DNA of 64,000 nucleotides, from the NCBI GenBank assembly GCA_002778785.1, contig PEZS01000001.1, positions 21,847 to 85,846 of the forward strand, in the 5' to 3' direction. Position 1 is the first letter of the stretch, and each line of letters starts with the position of its first letter. Position numbers and translations under genes: made by a program. The notes under the pieces are model-generated. The model searched no databases. It was not told the origin of the DNA and was given only the letters and a program-made list of their open reading frames with translations. This document shows, one piece after another, positions 30,256 to 38,616 of the stretch. The stretch is from Bdellovibrionales bacterium CG10_big_fil_rev_8_21_14_0_10_45_34. Its GTDB lineage: Bacteria; Bdellovibrionota; Bdellovibrionia; Bdellovibrionales; 1-14-0-10-45-34.

Positions 30256-30430
30256 ACGTCCCACCTCAGTTTACCTTTTCGGTGGGTGAAGCGACTAACT
30301 TAAGACAAATGTGCCAGGCGTATTTTTAGGAGGCACCGCCCCCTCGTTAGCTAAGCAATTTCAATCCAGCCCCGACAAATTCAAGTCTAATCTCAAAAGG
30401 AATCTTCATTCGACTTATCTCGAGACAAAT

Positions 30431-30467
30431 GGCCCCAAGGCAAAATAACTGGTCGAATCCTGGGGCC
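30431..30467. repeat. Imperfect long-stem hairpin
   Basis: GGCCCCAAGG (30431-30440) and CCTGGGGCC (30459-30467) can pair with one bulged A around an 18-nt loop, ten bases after the stop of the small minus-strand gene. No T-run follows on either strand, so it is not a standard terminator. Confidence 0.4.
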
Positions 30468-30476
30468 CCCCGATGC

Positions 30477-30626
30477 TTAACCGTGGCCGCCCATCAAGAA
30501 GGGCTCGTTGCGGGTGTCTTGCTGCTGAAGATCTTTAAACTCAGCAAAGTACTCCGAAACAACAATGCGAACGTCCTCGAGATGCGGAAATCTTACGAGC
30601 TGCCTTCGGAATTCACCCGGGTTCAC
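30477..30626 (-). CDS. Small hypothetical protein (49 aa)
   Basis: GTG start with TTAGGA about eight bases upstream. The 49-aa product begins MNPGEFRRQLVRFPHLEDVR, continues with acidic SEYFAEFKDLQQ, and ends in GGHG. The composition is that of a soluble amphipathic protein. It sits between the giant lipoprotein gene and the left end of the mobile element and is followed by a long hairpin. No family recognised; assignment rests on the ribosome site and coding look. Confidence 0.4.
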   Translation of the reverse strand: MNPGEFRRQLVRFPHLEDVRIVVSEYFAEFKDLQQQDTRNEPFLMGGHG

Positions 30627-30754
30627 TTTTGTTTCCTAACGGCTATTATGAGAAATCGAAGGAAATCTTAGCGGTCGAACGCAAATCAAAAACGCTCATG
30701 GATAAAAACTATCTACAGTTAAGTGAAGAGCCGAAGAGCCAGGGCCTGGGCAAA

Positions 30755-30802
30755 TGGTGATCCCGGCATGACTTGAACATGCGACCCTCAGTTTAGGAAA
30801 CT
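30755..30802 (-). pseudogene. 3' half of the host tRNA-Arg(CCT), split by the element
   Basis: On the minus strand this reads, after the core, ACTGA, GGGTC, the T arm GCATG/CATGC with TTCAAGT loop, CGGGATC, A, CCA. It lacks a 5' half here. The matching 5' half is at 60713-60754: GGTCCCG pairs with CGGGATC and the anticodon stem TCAGT pairs with ACTGA. The two halves therefore come from one tRNA-Arg with anticodon CCT. Confidence 0.88.
30790..30802. repeat. attL core
   Basis: 13-bp core AGTTTCCTAAACT (minus strand), spanning the anticodon and stem-loop of the split tRNA. Identical copies lie at 60713-60725 (attR) and inside the intact tRNA at 60557-60569. The arms AGTTT and AAACT are inverted around CCT, a dyad suited to tyrosine recombinase binding. 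A TCGAGCA heptamer lies just inside both ends (30812 and 60704). Confidence 0.85.
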
Positions 30803-31081
30803 ATAGCTCTGTCGAGCAAAGTGTGTGAATAAAAATTTGTAAGACATTGGAATGATTCATTTTCTAGTTCTGCAAATTGATCGATTTCGAATTTTCCAGA
30901 GTGACAGTCAGACGTATCTAAGTTGTTGAATCTACGTTGCGCCTACGTTCCATTACCAAACATTTTCCGGCAATTTCCCCGTCATTTGACATTCGAGTGG
31001 TCGACCCGACATTTTAGACTGAGGGTCGATCAGGGGCCCCCCTCTCCAAAAAAGATTTCCCGCATTTTTCCAATACTTATT

Positions 31082-31390
31082 TTAGGTAACTCGCCCCTTA
31101 TCCGGGCCCTCCAAGACGAGCTTTAGTTGACCGCCGCACGCTTCAACAATTTTGCGTAGGGTTTGGATCTCATAGCGGTCGTACTCAGGGTTTTCATAAC
31201 GACTAATTGCTGAGGCGGTGGTCCGCACACGTTTTGCGACCTGCACCTGAGTGAGATTGGATTGCAAACGAAGACGTTCCAATTGTTCACCAATAGAGAG
31301 TTTTTCGAATTCTTCCTCAAATCCTTTTCGAAATTTAGGATTCTTGAGTTTCTCTTCAAGCCATCCCTTCGTTTTTGCGGTTTTTCTCAT
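31082..31390 (-). CDS. XRE-family antitoxin (HigA-like)
   Basis: A 102-aa protein with a helix-turn-helix of the XRE type: QLERLRLQSNLTQVQVAKRV, then TTASAISRYENPEYDRYEI (about 37-76). The C-terminal KIVEACGGQLKLVLE is typical of antitoxins that neutralise HigB/RelE-like toxins. Its start overlaps the stop of the toxin gene by 4 bp. It presumably represses its own promoter and stabilises the element, being located at the left end next to attL. Confidence 0.8.
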   Translation of the reverse strand: MRKTAKTKGWLEEKLKNPKFRKGFEEEFEKLSIGEQLERLRLQSNLTQVQVAKRVRTTASAISRYENPEYDRYEIQTLRKIVEACGGQLKLVLEGPDKGRVT

Positions 31391-31728
31391 CGGCTGCTCC
31401 TTTTTGAAAAATCTATTTTTATCTTTTCGGCCCGCACAATTTCGCCCATCGGTGTCTTGTCGCTTTTCTTTAAGAAGCCGTGGGTTAAAATCACACGCTT
31501 GCCGACGAAAAAGAAATACAGTACTCGTCCCTGATCGGCCTTGAATTCAAAACGCTGATCTGTTCCGGTTAAGTGTTTGAACTTCTGCTCATTGAAGATC
31601 TTGCCGACATCGCCCATCGTTTTAAAAAGGGCCGCAAATTTCAGTTGTGTATTTAATGGCTTAGACTCAAGCCAATCTTCCGCCGGAGCCGAGCCGTCTC
31701 CGCCAATAAAAAACTGGATGCTAAATAT
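31387..31728 (-). CDS. HigB/RelE-family toxin, apparently with a non-standard start
   Basis: mRNA-interferase-type toxin. The C-terminal part (VLYFFFVGKRVILTHGFLKK, then KTPMGEIVRAEKI) is diagnostic. From the first ATG (31617) it would be only 76 aa, but homology-like sequence continues upstream in frame (SIQFFIGGDGSAPAEDWLES) to a stop, giving about 113 aa, the usual length. No ATG, GTG or TTG occurs in that extension; ATA at 31728 sits where the start is expected. Either a rare start codon or a start-loss mutation. Confidence 0.6.
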   Translation of the reverse strand: MFSIQFFIGGDGSAPAEDWLESKPLNTQLKFAALFKTMGDVGKIFNEQKFKHLTGTDQRFEFKADQGRVLYFFFVGKRVILTHGFLKKSDKTPMGEIVRAEKIKIDFSKRSSR

Positions 31729-31801
31729 ATTTCTATTTTAAGAATCGATCAGGAGTAGTAGAACTTGAATCCACAAAATCTTTCGCCTCAGTCTCTACGC
31801 T

Positions 31802-32026
31802 TTAGTCGTATTCTAAACTAAAGATTTTCTTTTTCCCCCTGACTCCAGATACGAGTTCGACTGAGCTTTTTGGAAGTCCAAAATGTTTCGATAGAAGCTC
31901 CCGAATTCTTTCGTTGGCTTTACCGTCAACCGGTGGCACATGCACACGCACAATATAGCTGCCGTCATTTTGTTTTTCTACAGATTCGACCTTTGAGTTC
32001 GTTTTAACGGAGACAGAAATCTTCAT
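31802..32026 (-). CDS. DUF167 (YggU-family) protein
   Basis: A 74-aa protein with the full DUF167 pattern: VKTNSKVESVEKQNDGSYIV, RVHVPPVDGKANERIRELL, and SSVELVSGVRGKKKIFSL. The family is widespread, structurally known, and of unresolved function. It starts 6 bp after the YjdM-like gene stop, so the two are probably co-transcribed. Both are carried as cargo near the left end of the element. Confidence 0.85.
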   Translation of the reverse strand: MKISVSVKTNSKVESVEKQNDGSYIVRVHVPPVDGKANERIRELLSKHFGLPKSSVELVSGVRGKKKIFSLEYD

Positions 32027-32032
32027 TCGTTA

Positions 32033-32389
32033 CTATGCCTTCCTCACAAATTCAGATTTCAAATTGATTGATCCTACGCCATCAATTTTGCAGGCAATAT
32101 TATGACCATCGTCAGCATCAGTAAGTCGGATGTTGCGGACTTTAGTTCCACCCTTCACTGAACTCGATGAGCCTTTAATCTTTAGATCTTTGATGACGAT
32201 GACCGAATCGCCGTTGATGAGAACGTTACCGTTGGCATCTCGAACGGATTTATCCTCAACGCCTTCAGAAACGGCACTCGATTCCACTGCATCTTTGGCC
32301 CACTCATGTGAGCACTCGGGGCAAACCCAAAGGTTCCCATCCACATATACATTTGCAGAACTACATTTTGGACATTGATCCTGGACCAT
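32033..32389 (-). CDS. YjdM/PhnA-family zinc-ribbon protein
   Basis: 118 aa. An N-terminal zinc ribbon ([21 protein letters not shown], two CxxC pairs) is followed after a linker by the PhnA/YjdM core: [39 protein letters not shown] and [19 protein letters not shown]. YjdM was once named PhnA from the phosphonate locus, but its role is not established. It is followed closely by the DUF167 gene. Confidence 0.88.
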   Translation of the reverse strand: MVQDQCPKCSSANVYVDGNLWVCPECSHEWAKDAVESSAVSEGVEDKSVRDANGNVLINGDSVIVIKDLKIKGSSSSVKGGTKVRNIRLTDADDGHNIACKIDGVGSINLKSEFVRKA

Positions 32390-32660
32390 AGCGTCCTCTC
32401 ATTTATAAAACTGGCCTCTGTGTGAAATCAGTTTTCGAAGGCAAATTCAACTAGGCATCCCGATTTCTTACTACACCAAAATTGTGTGAGCAAACTCCAT
32501 CCTGAGACGATGTTGTGGGCTTCGATAGTGGCCCATCAGCGTGTCTTTTGTCAGTTAAGAAACATTCAACTTTGTACGCTGGAGCATTTGAGCTACCCCC
32601 GAAGTCCGCAAGCCAAACTTAATTGTCATTTGAAGAGAAAGGTCCTATAAATATAAGCTT

Positions 32661-33407
32661 ATGTTCAGTCATCATTTTGATCAAGAGCCCGACACGAGGG
32701 TTACTCTGCATTGGTTTATGTTGAGTTTTAGCGGAGGCTGCATAAATGCGGGCGGCTTTCTTGCTACCGGCAAATTCGTCAGCCACGTGACCGGATTTGC
32801 TACGCTCTTTGGCGTCGACATTGCGAATTACCAGATAGAGGCAGCGTTGGGAATTGTCTCTGTCCCTCTCTTCTTTTTAATGGGGGCCTTTGTTGCTGGG
32901 CTATTGATTGATCGTCCCATCTCCCAGGGAAAAAAACCTCATTTCGACTGGGTCATGGGGCTGAGTGCCATCTGCCTTTTTCTCGCTGCCGGAGGTGGTG
33001 AGATGCTGCTATTCGGGAAGTTTACGGATGTGGTTGGGTTAAAACAGAACTATTCACTTTTGGTGCTCCTCTGCCTTGCAAGCGGTCTTCAAAACGGAGC
33101 GATTACTTCCTCCTCGGGTCGATCCGTAAGAACAACTCATTTGACAGGCCTTACTACTGATCTTGGACTCGGACTGGCTCGTACTCTCACTTTTGATCTG
33201 AAGAAAAATACGTTTCAGAAGGAAACACGGGCAAATTATCTACGGATCGGTTCAATCCTTTCGTTTGTCGCGGGCTCGGCATTTGGAGCATGGATATTTA
33301 TAAAGGTTGAATACAAAGGATTCATTTTTTCCGCGCTGATCGCTGCCTACGCTGCTTGGCACGGCAGAAAAGCCAAGGTTGTCGCTCATGTTATACCTCC
33401 ACCATAG
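32661..33407 (+). CDS. DUF1275 (YoaK-like) membrane protein
   Basis: A 248-aa polytopic membrane protein with about six hydrophobic helices. The start SFSGGCINAGGFLATGKFVS followed by VTGFATLFG matches the DUF1275/YoaK signature (G.ID...f......fvs..TGN), and SVRTTHLTGLTTDLGLGLAR near 150-170 matches the second signature. The family is of unknown transport function. It is the only plus-strand cargo gene in the left half of the element and has no co-oriented neighbour. Confidence 0.85.
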   Translation: MFSHHFDQEPDTRVTLHWFMLSFSGGCINAGGFLATGKFVSHVTGFATLFGVDIANYQIEAALGIVSVPLFFLMGAFVAGLLIDRPISQGKKPHFDWVMGLSAICLFLAAGGGEMLLFGKFTDVVGLKQNYSLLVLLCLASGLQNGAITSSSGRSVRTTHLTGLTTDLGLGLARTLTFDLKKNTFQKETRANYLRIGSILSFVAGSAFGAWIFIKVEYKGFIFSALIAAYAAWHGRKAKVVAHVIPPP

Positions 33408-33497
33408 GTGAGGGCTTCATTTTGAAGGCTGTCAGCATTTCAAGACTGAATCCACCGCGCTCAAGAACTAAACCCGGACCAGTGCATGTGTACCGAA

Positions 33498-34184
33498 CTA
33501 TTGTTTCAATATTTCGACTCTCCCACTATCAAGATCATAGTAGCCACTGACAATCAGAAGTTGTTTAGACTCCAGCCTCGCACGCAAAACGGGCCTTGAG
33601 TTCATCAGCTTGGTCCGAACTAGATCCACGTGAGCTCTGGAGACAAGATCAATTGGGTCTCCCTCTTTACCTTGCACGAGATCAATCGCAGGGGAGATTG
33701 CATCTACCAGAGTTCCGATGTGCCCCTCGTATTGATTGTGGACTGCAGCTTCTATGGCGCCACATCGTTCATGACCTAGAATAAAAATGAGAGAGACACC
33801 CAGATGAACCGCTGCGTATTCCATACTTGCAATAACTGCGTCATCGATAATATTTCCAGCTTCGCGAACTACGAAAAGATCGCCAATACCCTGATCAAAA
33901 ATTATCTCCGGGGGAACCCGTGAGTCGGCGCATCCCAAAATTGCAGCAATTGGGTGCTGTTCGTTCGAAACCTCCCTCACACGACTTCGACTCTGATCCG
34001 GATGAATCAAGCGATCTTGGACATAGCGTTGATTGCCTTCGAAAAGCTTTCTCAGGGCCTGCTCTGACCCCAACGACAAAGCACGGGGCGCATTACCTAA
34101 AACTTGCGTTTCAGGTTTGAGCTCACCATGACCACAGCCAACGACAGCAAAACTGAGTATCAAAACATAAATAAAGCGCGGCAC
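33498..34184 (-). CDS. Beta-class carbonic anhydrase with lipoprotein signal
   Basis: Zinc enzyme interconverting CO2 and bicarbonate. The motifs GCADSRVPPE (zinc Cys, Asp/Arg dyad) and HERCGA (His and Cys ligands), separated by VREAGNIIDD, are intact. The GTG at 34184 has GGAAGGGG upstream and gives a short signal peptide with lipobox VVGC; a longer frame reaches 34283 but would overlap the malic enzyme gene. Most beta-CAs are cytosolic, so a lipid-anchored form is noteworthy. It follows the malic enzyme gene by about 70 bp and likely ends operon B. Confidence 0.85.
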   Translation of the reverse strand: MPRFIYVLILSFAVVGCGHGELKPETQVLGNAPRALSLGSEQALRKLFEGNQRYVQDRLIHPDQSRSRVREVSNEQHPIAAILGCADSRVPPEIIFDQGIGDLFVVREAGNIIDDAVIASMEYAAVHLGVSLIFILGHERCGAIEAAVHNQYEGHIGTLVDAISPAIDLVQGKEGDPIDLVSRAHVDLVRTKLMNSRPVLRARLESKQLLIVSGYYDLDSGRVEILKQ

Positions 34185-34254
34185 TAAAGGGCCCCTTCCG
34201 CTGTGGCTTGCAATTGACCGACAAAATTTCACTCTCCCCCTCGCAATTACTTCA

Positions 34255-36585
34255 CTAAAGTAGGGTACTCTGTGTTTCATCAAACTTGTACGAAGTTTTC
34301 GTCCGGCCTGATTTATCAGAAGCCTGTATCTGAAGTGCAGTCATAACAATCGTGTTGAAAATGCTTTCCACAGAACTTGCGCGAGCAACAACGTTTGAGG
34401 GTCGCCTCAGGCCCATGATGAAGGGACCAAGAACTTCTCCGCCACCGAGTTGTTGCAAAAGTTTGTAGGCGATATTTCCACTTTCAAGATTTGGGAAAAT
34501 CAAAATATTTGCCCCACTTTTTATTTCACAGAACGGAAAAATCCGTTTGACGATATCTGAGTCAATAGCTGTGTCGGCCTGCATATCTCCATCGACAACC
34601 AGATCTGGCCTTAGAGTCCTTATTATTTGGGTGGCCTGTTGCATCTTTCGTGGAACGCCCTCTAGCCCCGTAAAATTGGAATAACTTAGCATTGCAATTT
34701 TTGGAGAAAAGCCAAAATACTCCGCTGCCTTGGAGGAGTGGATGGCAATCTTTGCAAGATCCTCAGCTGAGGGGCACTTATTGATCGACGTGTCCGCAAA
34801 GAAAAGAATTTTTCCTTTAAAAAGAATCAAATTAAGTCCGGCGGCTAGGCCGCTCTTGCCAACACCGATGGTTTGCAAAATTGGCCTTACGCAATCCGGA
34901 TAATTCTGCGAAGCCCCACAAACAAGTCCATCGGCCTTTCCGAGGGCAACAGCGATCGCGGCACGGTAAAAATTGTTCTCCAATAGCCGTGCAGCCTCAG
35001 ACTTCGTCACCCCTTTTCTCTTCCTATTTTCAAACAAAAGTTGGGTGAATTCTTTGGAGTCATTTAGATCCCTCGGGTTGACAATTTCGATGTTTTCTAA
35101 CCCGGTCAGTCCAAGCTCATCAATTGCAGAAGTGATCTCTTTCCGATCTCCAATTAGAACCGGATACGCTAAACGTTCTTCAACTACAGAACTTACAGCC
35201 TTCAGTATCTTGTGGTTATCTCCCTCAGGAAAAATTATGCGCGGAAGTCGCAAACATGCTTCCTCAAGATTTTTCTTAACCCTGTGTAAAACCGATCTAA
35301 TAAAACATTTTGTTGGCCCTTGAATTGACTCAAGTCGATCCTTGTATTTTTCGAAATCGGCGATAGGCAATTTTGCGACACCCGAATCCATAGCTGCTTT
35401 GGCAACGGCTGGGGTAACTGCGAGTAGGACTCTGCGATCAAAGGGTTTTGGCAAAATATAGTTTGGTCCGAATTTAAAGGACCTATCTCCGTAGGCATGG
35501 GAAACACTGTCGGGAACATCTTCTCGCGCAAGAGCCGCGATGGCATATGTCGCAGCAAGCATCATTTCTGGATTTATTTCTGAAGCTCTGACATCAAGTG
35601 CTCCGCGAAAAATATATGGAAATCCCAGCAGGTTGTTAACTTGGTTGGGAAAATCGCTTCTTCCGGTTGCAACTATAGCTTTTGGATGAACCTTTCTTAC
35701 TGCTTCAGGGTCGATTTCTGGAGTCGGATTAGCTAGAGCGAAAATGATTGGGCGACTTTTCATCCCTTTAATCATGTCAGCGGTTACAACATTCCCAGCG
35801 CTTAATCCTATCAGCACATCAGCATTGTCCAACGCTTGCACCAAAGTACGCGACGAGGTGTCTTGAGCAAATGCGCCTTTGTATTTGTCCATATCAAGAG
35901 TCCGCCCCGAATAAACAACTCCGTTAACATCACACATTGTGATCTGAGATTTTGGGACACCTATCCTCATTAGCATGTTTGCGCAAGCAACAGCTGCGGC
36001 CCCGGCACCGCAGAAGACGACGTTTATATTTTTCACATCCCTTTTGGTAAGGTGACAAGCGTTCAGGAGGGCGGCACTGACTACAATTGCAGTTCCATGT
36101 TGGTCGTCATGGAAAACAGGAATAGAAAGTTCCTTTTTTAGGGCCTCTTCGATTTCAAAACATTCTGGAGCTCGAATATCCTCTAGGTTAATCCCGCCGA
36201 AAGTAGGTTCAAGAGCCCGAACAGCAGTTATGAACTCAGATGTGGAGCGAGCGTTGAGCTCTAGATCGAACACATCGATGTCTGCGAATTGTTTAAATAG
36301 AACAGCCTTGCCTTCCATCACCGGTTTACCTGCCAAAGGGCCGATGTTCCCAAGTCCGAGAACAGCTGTGCCATTTGTAATCACCGCTACCAGATTTCCT
36401 TTAGACGTATAAGAGTATGCACTATCAGGGTTCTTCGCTATTTCTTTGCAGGGGGCTGCGACGCCCGGTGTGTAGGCGAGTGAAAGCAATTGGTCAGAGT
36501 GACAAGGCTTGCTTGAAACAACTTCAATTTTTCCGGGTCTACCTTCCGAATGGTACGTCAAAGCGTCCTTGTCAAAATGATTCAC
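34255..36585 (-). CDS. maeB: NADP-dependent malic enzyme with phosphotransacetylase domain (MaeB type)
   Basis: Oxidative decarboxylation of malate to pyruvate and CO2. The 776 aa match MaeB. The malic domain (about 1-420) shows YTPGVAAPCKEIA, FADIDVFDLE, PVFHDDQHGTAIV and the NAD(P) fold FCGAGAAAVACANML. The C-terminal 340 residues are a phosphotransacetylase-like domain (RIIFPEGDNHKIL, LVCGASQNYPD), usually regulatory and bound by acetyl-CoA. GTG start with GGAGGAG upstream. A malic enzyme is unusual cargo; the neighbouring carbonic anhydrase could handle the CO2 released. Confidence 0.94.
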   Translation of the reverse strand: MNHFDKDALTYHSEGRPGKIEVVSSKPCHSDQLLSLAYTPGVAAPCKEIAKNPDSAYSYTSKGNLVAVITNGTAVLGLGNIGPLAGKPVMEGKAVLFKQFADIDVFDLELNARSTSEFITAVRALEPTFGGINLEDIRAPECFEIEEALKKELSIPVFHDDQHGTAIVVSAALLNACHLTKRDVKNINVVFCGAGAAAVACANMLMRIGVPKSQITMCDVNGVVYSGRTLDMDKYKGAFAQDTSSRTLVQALDNADVLIGLSAGNVVTADMIKGMKSRPIIFALANPTPEIDPEAVRKVHPKAIVATGRSDFPNQVNNLLGFPYIFRGALDVRASEINPEMMLAATYAIAALAREDVPDSVSHAYGDRSFKFGPNYILPKPFDRRVLLAVTPAVAKAAMDSGVAKLPIADFEKYKDRLESIQGPTKCFIRSVLHRVKKNLEEACLRLPRIIFPEGDNHKILKAVSSVVEERLAYPVLIGDRKEITSAIDELGLTGLENIEIVNPRDLNDSKEFTQLLFENRKRKGVTKSEAARLLENNFYRAAIAVALGKADGLVCGASQNYPDCVRPILQTIGVGKSGLAAGLNLILFKGKILFFADTSINKCPSAEDLAKIAIHSSKAAEYFGFSPKIAMLSYSNFTGLEGVPRKMQQATQIIRTLRPDLVVDGDMQADTAIDSDIVKRIFPFCEIKSGANILIFPNLESGNIAYKLLQQLGGGEVLGPFIMGLRRPSNVVARASSVESIFNTIVMTALQIQASDKSGRTKTSYKFDETQSTLL

Positions 36586-36639
36586 AGTAGCTCCTCCCGG
36601 AGATGTCCTAAAAAAGAGTAGCTCATCAGAGATAAAGCT

Positions 36640-36777
36640 CTAAGAGTCCTCATGGTTCTCATCCCCATTCTGAGATGATTCACTTTCCAAGGCCTTTCTG
36701 AAGTGCTTGAGGCCCCAAAAAAATAAAACAACAAACCCCAAATAGAGTACAAAGAAAACTCCTGATACCCATCGCAT
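36640..36777 (-). CDS. Small single-pass membrane protein (45 aa)
   Basis: A 45-aa product starting MRWVSGVFFVLYLGFVVLFF, one membrane helix, then a charged tail KHFRKALESESSQNGDENHE. The ATG lies one base after the stop of the preceding small ORF, so reinitiation is likely. The malic enzyme gene begins 54 bp downstream. A 5'-extended frame exists, but this start fits operon spacing and topology. Small proteins of this shape often modulate a membrane partner; the partner here is unknown. Confidence 0.6.
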   Translation of the reverse strand: MRWVSGVFFVLYLGFVVLFFWGLKHFRKALESESSQNGDENHEDS

Positions 36778-36778
36778 A

Positions 36779-36961
36779 TCAAATGCCACAATGGAATTCC
36801 TCCTGCCAGCCAATTTCCAAATTCTCTGAGCCAACATTAGGAGGTCCCTTTGCAAACAAATTTGATTCCTTGGCCGATCGCCGGTCGAAGCTGGAATCTG
36901 ACTTGATAAGTTGAGATACTTTAGCAAATGACTTCGAAAGATCTCTAATTGTAATTTGCAT
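36779..36961 (-). CDS. Small hypothetical protein (60 aa) in operon B
   Basis: A 60-aa soluble product starting MQITIRDLSKSFAKVSQLIK and ending in a Glu/His-containing tail. Its ATG overlaps the end of the DAC-like gene by 17 bp and its stop is one base before the next small gene, a spacing seen throughout this operon. No family recognised. It could be spurious, but the tight spacing argues for translation. Confidence 0.42.
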   Translation of the reverse strand: MQITIRDLSKSFAKVSQLIKSDSSFDRRSAKESNLFAKGPPNVGSENLEIGWQEEFHCGI

Positions 36962-38015
36962 TTGATACTCCGAGCTCGACGACCCCGTCTTGGGACTTGT
37001 ATATAACGGCCGACAGTTGTTTTCCTAGGTGTGAACGCAGGACTTCAAAAGCTCTTCTTCTGGCTCCCCCCATAACTGATCCAGAATCTTTTGAATCAAG
37101 AGAAGAGCCCTTGATAAAGCAGCTATAGCCGACAATAGCACCCACTGTATCGACCACCGTAATTCCATCCATACTCGCCATTCGACGAATCAGCTGACTC
37201 CAAGCAACTAATTGCTGATGGGAATCGCGCATATCTGATTCCATAAGTTTTGAAATGCCAAATGAAACTTCGATTCGCTTTTCGAGTAAAATACCATCTC
37301 GAAAGAAAGAAGGAACGCTCTTTTGATGAGGAATCACGGCAAGTAAAGTTCCATGGTTCGAGTGCAGAATGTCTACGCCCAATCGATTGTAAAAGGATTG
37401 CAGCTTACTTTTTAGTTCTGACGGTGCATCCTTTGTCGCAATCTTCATAAAATTTCGAATCATGTCTTTTGGATTTACGACCTCTTCGTGGTCTCCCATC
37501 ATATTTACGAATTGAAAAAGCCCCAGGCCACACCGGACCTCAATAAAGCTCCGTCCGAGTCGGGCTAACCCAATAACTTTTAGATCTTTGTTTTTATTCT
37601 GTCTTAGCCGCTCAAATGGTGTCGGGTTTACAGGAGAAGGGTCTGTTCTAAATATTCCATAGCTTATGGCCCTGTTTTTAAGTATTGCGTAGACCGCCCA
37701 CTCGCGTCCTTCGGTAAGAGGTGCGGATTGTCTAAAGGCTTGATGTACCGTTTCCCGATTTTGCGGTCCTGATCCGATCAATATTGGATCAATGCCATGA
37801 GCAACCGATAGAATCTCCTCCACATCTTCTCCGATAAAGACCGTCGGAAAGAGGTCGGTACCTTCCTCGCGATACATCGATAAAACAACAATAAACTCCG
37901 CTAGTAAATCCGCAGCAATATCCGATTGCTGAAAATCAGAAACGAAGGGAGTGATTTGTGACTGAAGGTAGCTACGAAAAGAAAGCACTCCCGTGTGATT
38001 TCTAAATTCTGCCAT
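36945..38015 (-). CDS. DisA_N/DAC-like nucleotide sensor-domain protein
   Basis: A 356-aa soluble protein. The C-terminal 140 residues resemble the diadenylate cyclase (DisA_N/DAC) fold: HGTLLAVIPHQKSVPSFFRD, GILLEKRIEV, SMDGITVVD near 281 (DGA-motif position), and GGARRRAFEVLRSHLGK near 316 (RHR-motif position), ending SAVIYKSQDGVVEL. The canonical His is Arg and the Ala after DG is Ile, so cyclase activity is doubtful. A degenerate nucleotide-binding sensor, like the DACNV-type proteins described in comparative genomics of nucleotide signalling, is more likely. The N-terminal 200 residues are not recognised. It is in an operon with a Fur-family gene and two small membrane proteins. Confidence 0.55.
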   Translation of the reverse strand: MAEFRNHTGVLSFRSYLQSQITPFVSDFQQSDIAADLLAEFIVVLSMYREEGTDLFPTVFIGEDVEEILSVAHGIDPILIGSGPQNRETVHQAFRQSAPLTEGREWAVYAILKNRAISYGIFRTDPSPVNPTPFERLRQNKNKDLKVIGLARLGRSFIEVRCGLGLFQFVNMMGDHEEVVNPKDMIRNFMKIATKDAPSELKSKLQSFYNRLGVDILHSNHGTLLAVIPHQKSVPSFFRDGILLEKRIEVSFGISKLMESDMRDSHQQLVAWSQLIRRMASMDGITVVDTVGAIVGYSCFIKGSSLDSKDSGSVMGGARRRAFEVLRSHLGKQLSAVIYKSQDGVVELGVSNANYN

Positions 38016-38024
38016 TGTGAGCCA

Positions 38025-38165
38025 TCATTCTGGTCTGCTATCTTTTTTGTCGTTTTCGTCGGTATTCTTTGAAATTCCAAGCAGTTCAGGAAAAAGAAAC
38101 ATACCTAAGAAGTAAACAGCAACTATTAAAATTAGGATTCCGGCCATAACTATTTCTATGCTCAC
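38025..38165 (-). CDS. Small single-pass membrane protein (46 aa)
   Basis: GTG start whose GTGA overlaps the stop of the Fur-family gene, a classic translational coupling. The product begins MSIEIVMAGILILIVAVYFL, forms one membrane helix, then has a charged tail KNTDENDKKDSRPE. The DAC-like gene starts 10 bp after its stop. It resembles in shape the 45-aa protein at 36640-36777 in the same operon. No family recognised. Confidence 0.62.
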   Translation of the reverse strand: MSIEIVMAGILILIVAVYFLGMFLFPELLGISKNTDENDKKDSRPE

Positions 38166-38614
38166 AAACTCACCTCGACTTGGTTTTCTGATTCACAATC
38201 GGAGCACTGACCATAAAAAACTACGGAAAGGTTAGCTTTAGAAAAATCATGAATCTCTTTAAGAGACTTTTCGATTCGGCGGAACAGTTTTGGATCACCA
38301 ATTTTCACATCTCCACAGCCCTTACAAATGTAGTAGTGATGGACCTTGTTCCCAAAAATAAACTGATAGGCCTTTCCGGTCTTTGGAAGATACAATTCTT
38401 GAATCAGATCAAGCGAGATTAACTTTTCGATATTTCTATAAATTGTTGTGCGATCAACCTCGGGCAGGTTGCTTGCAACATACTCTTGGATTTCTTTGCT
38501 ACTTACGTGCCTTCTTTGATTATCAAGGAAGAGCTGAATCAAAAGCTTCTTCGACGGAGTCATGCGAAGTCCTTTTGATTTCAAATATGCAAACAGTTCT
38601 TCTTGTTTCTTCAC
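38162..38614 (-). CDS. Fur-family metalloregulator
   Basis: A 150-aa metal-sensing repressor. I start at the GTG at 38614 (AAAGGA upstream, two bases after the methyltransferase stop); the frame extends to 38632. The winged helix contains LRMTPSKKLLIQLFLDNQ and VDRTTIYRNIEKLISLDLIQ (recognition helix). The dimerisation part has HHYYICKGCGD and QCSDC, the structural zinc Cys4 site. The usual HHDH metal motif is HHYY, so metal selectivity may differ from Fur, Zur or PerR. It probably acts at the large inverted repeat upstream of this operon. Confidence 0.88.
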   Translation of the reverse strand: MKKQEELFAYLKSKGLRMTPSKKLLIQLFLDNQRRHVSSKEIQEYVASNLPEVDRTTIYRNIEKLISLDLIQELYLPKTGKAYQFIFGNKVHHYYICKGCGDVKIGDPKLFRRIEKSLKEIHDFSKANLSVVFYGQCSDCESENQVEVSL

Positions 38615-38616
38615 AG

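Noticed and set aside
30429-30671. Plus-strand 80-codon frame left of the element
   Set aside because: Overlaps the minus-strand 49-codon gene, which has the better ribosome site and amino acid composition.
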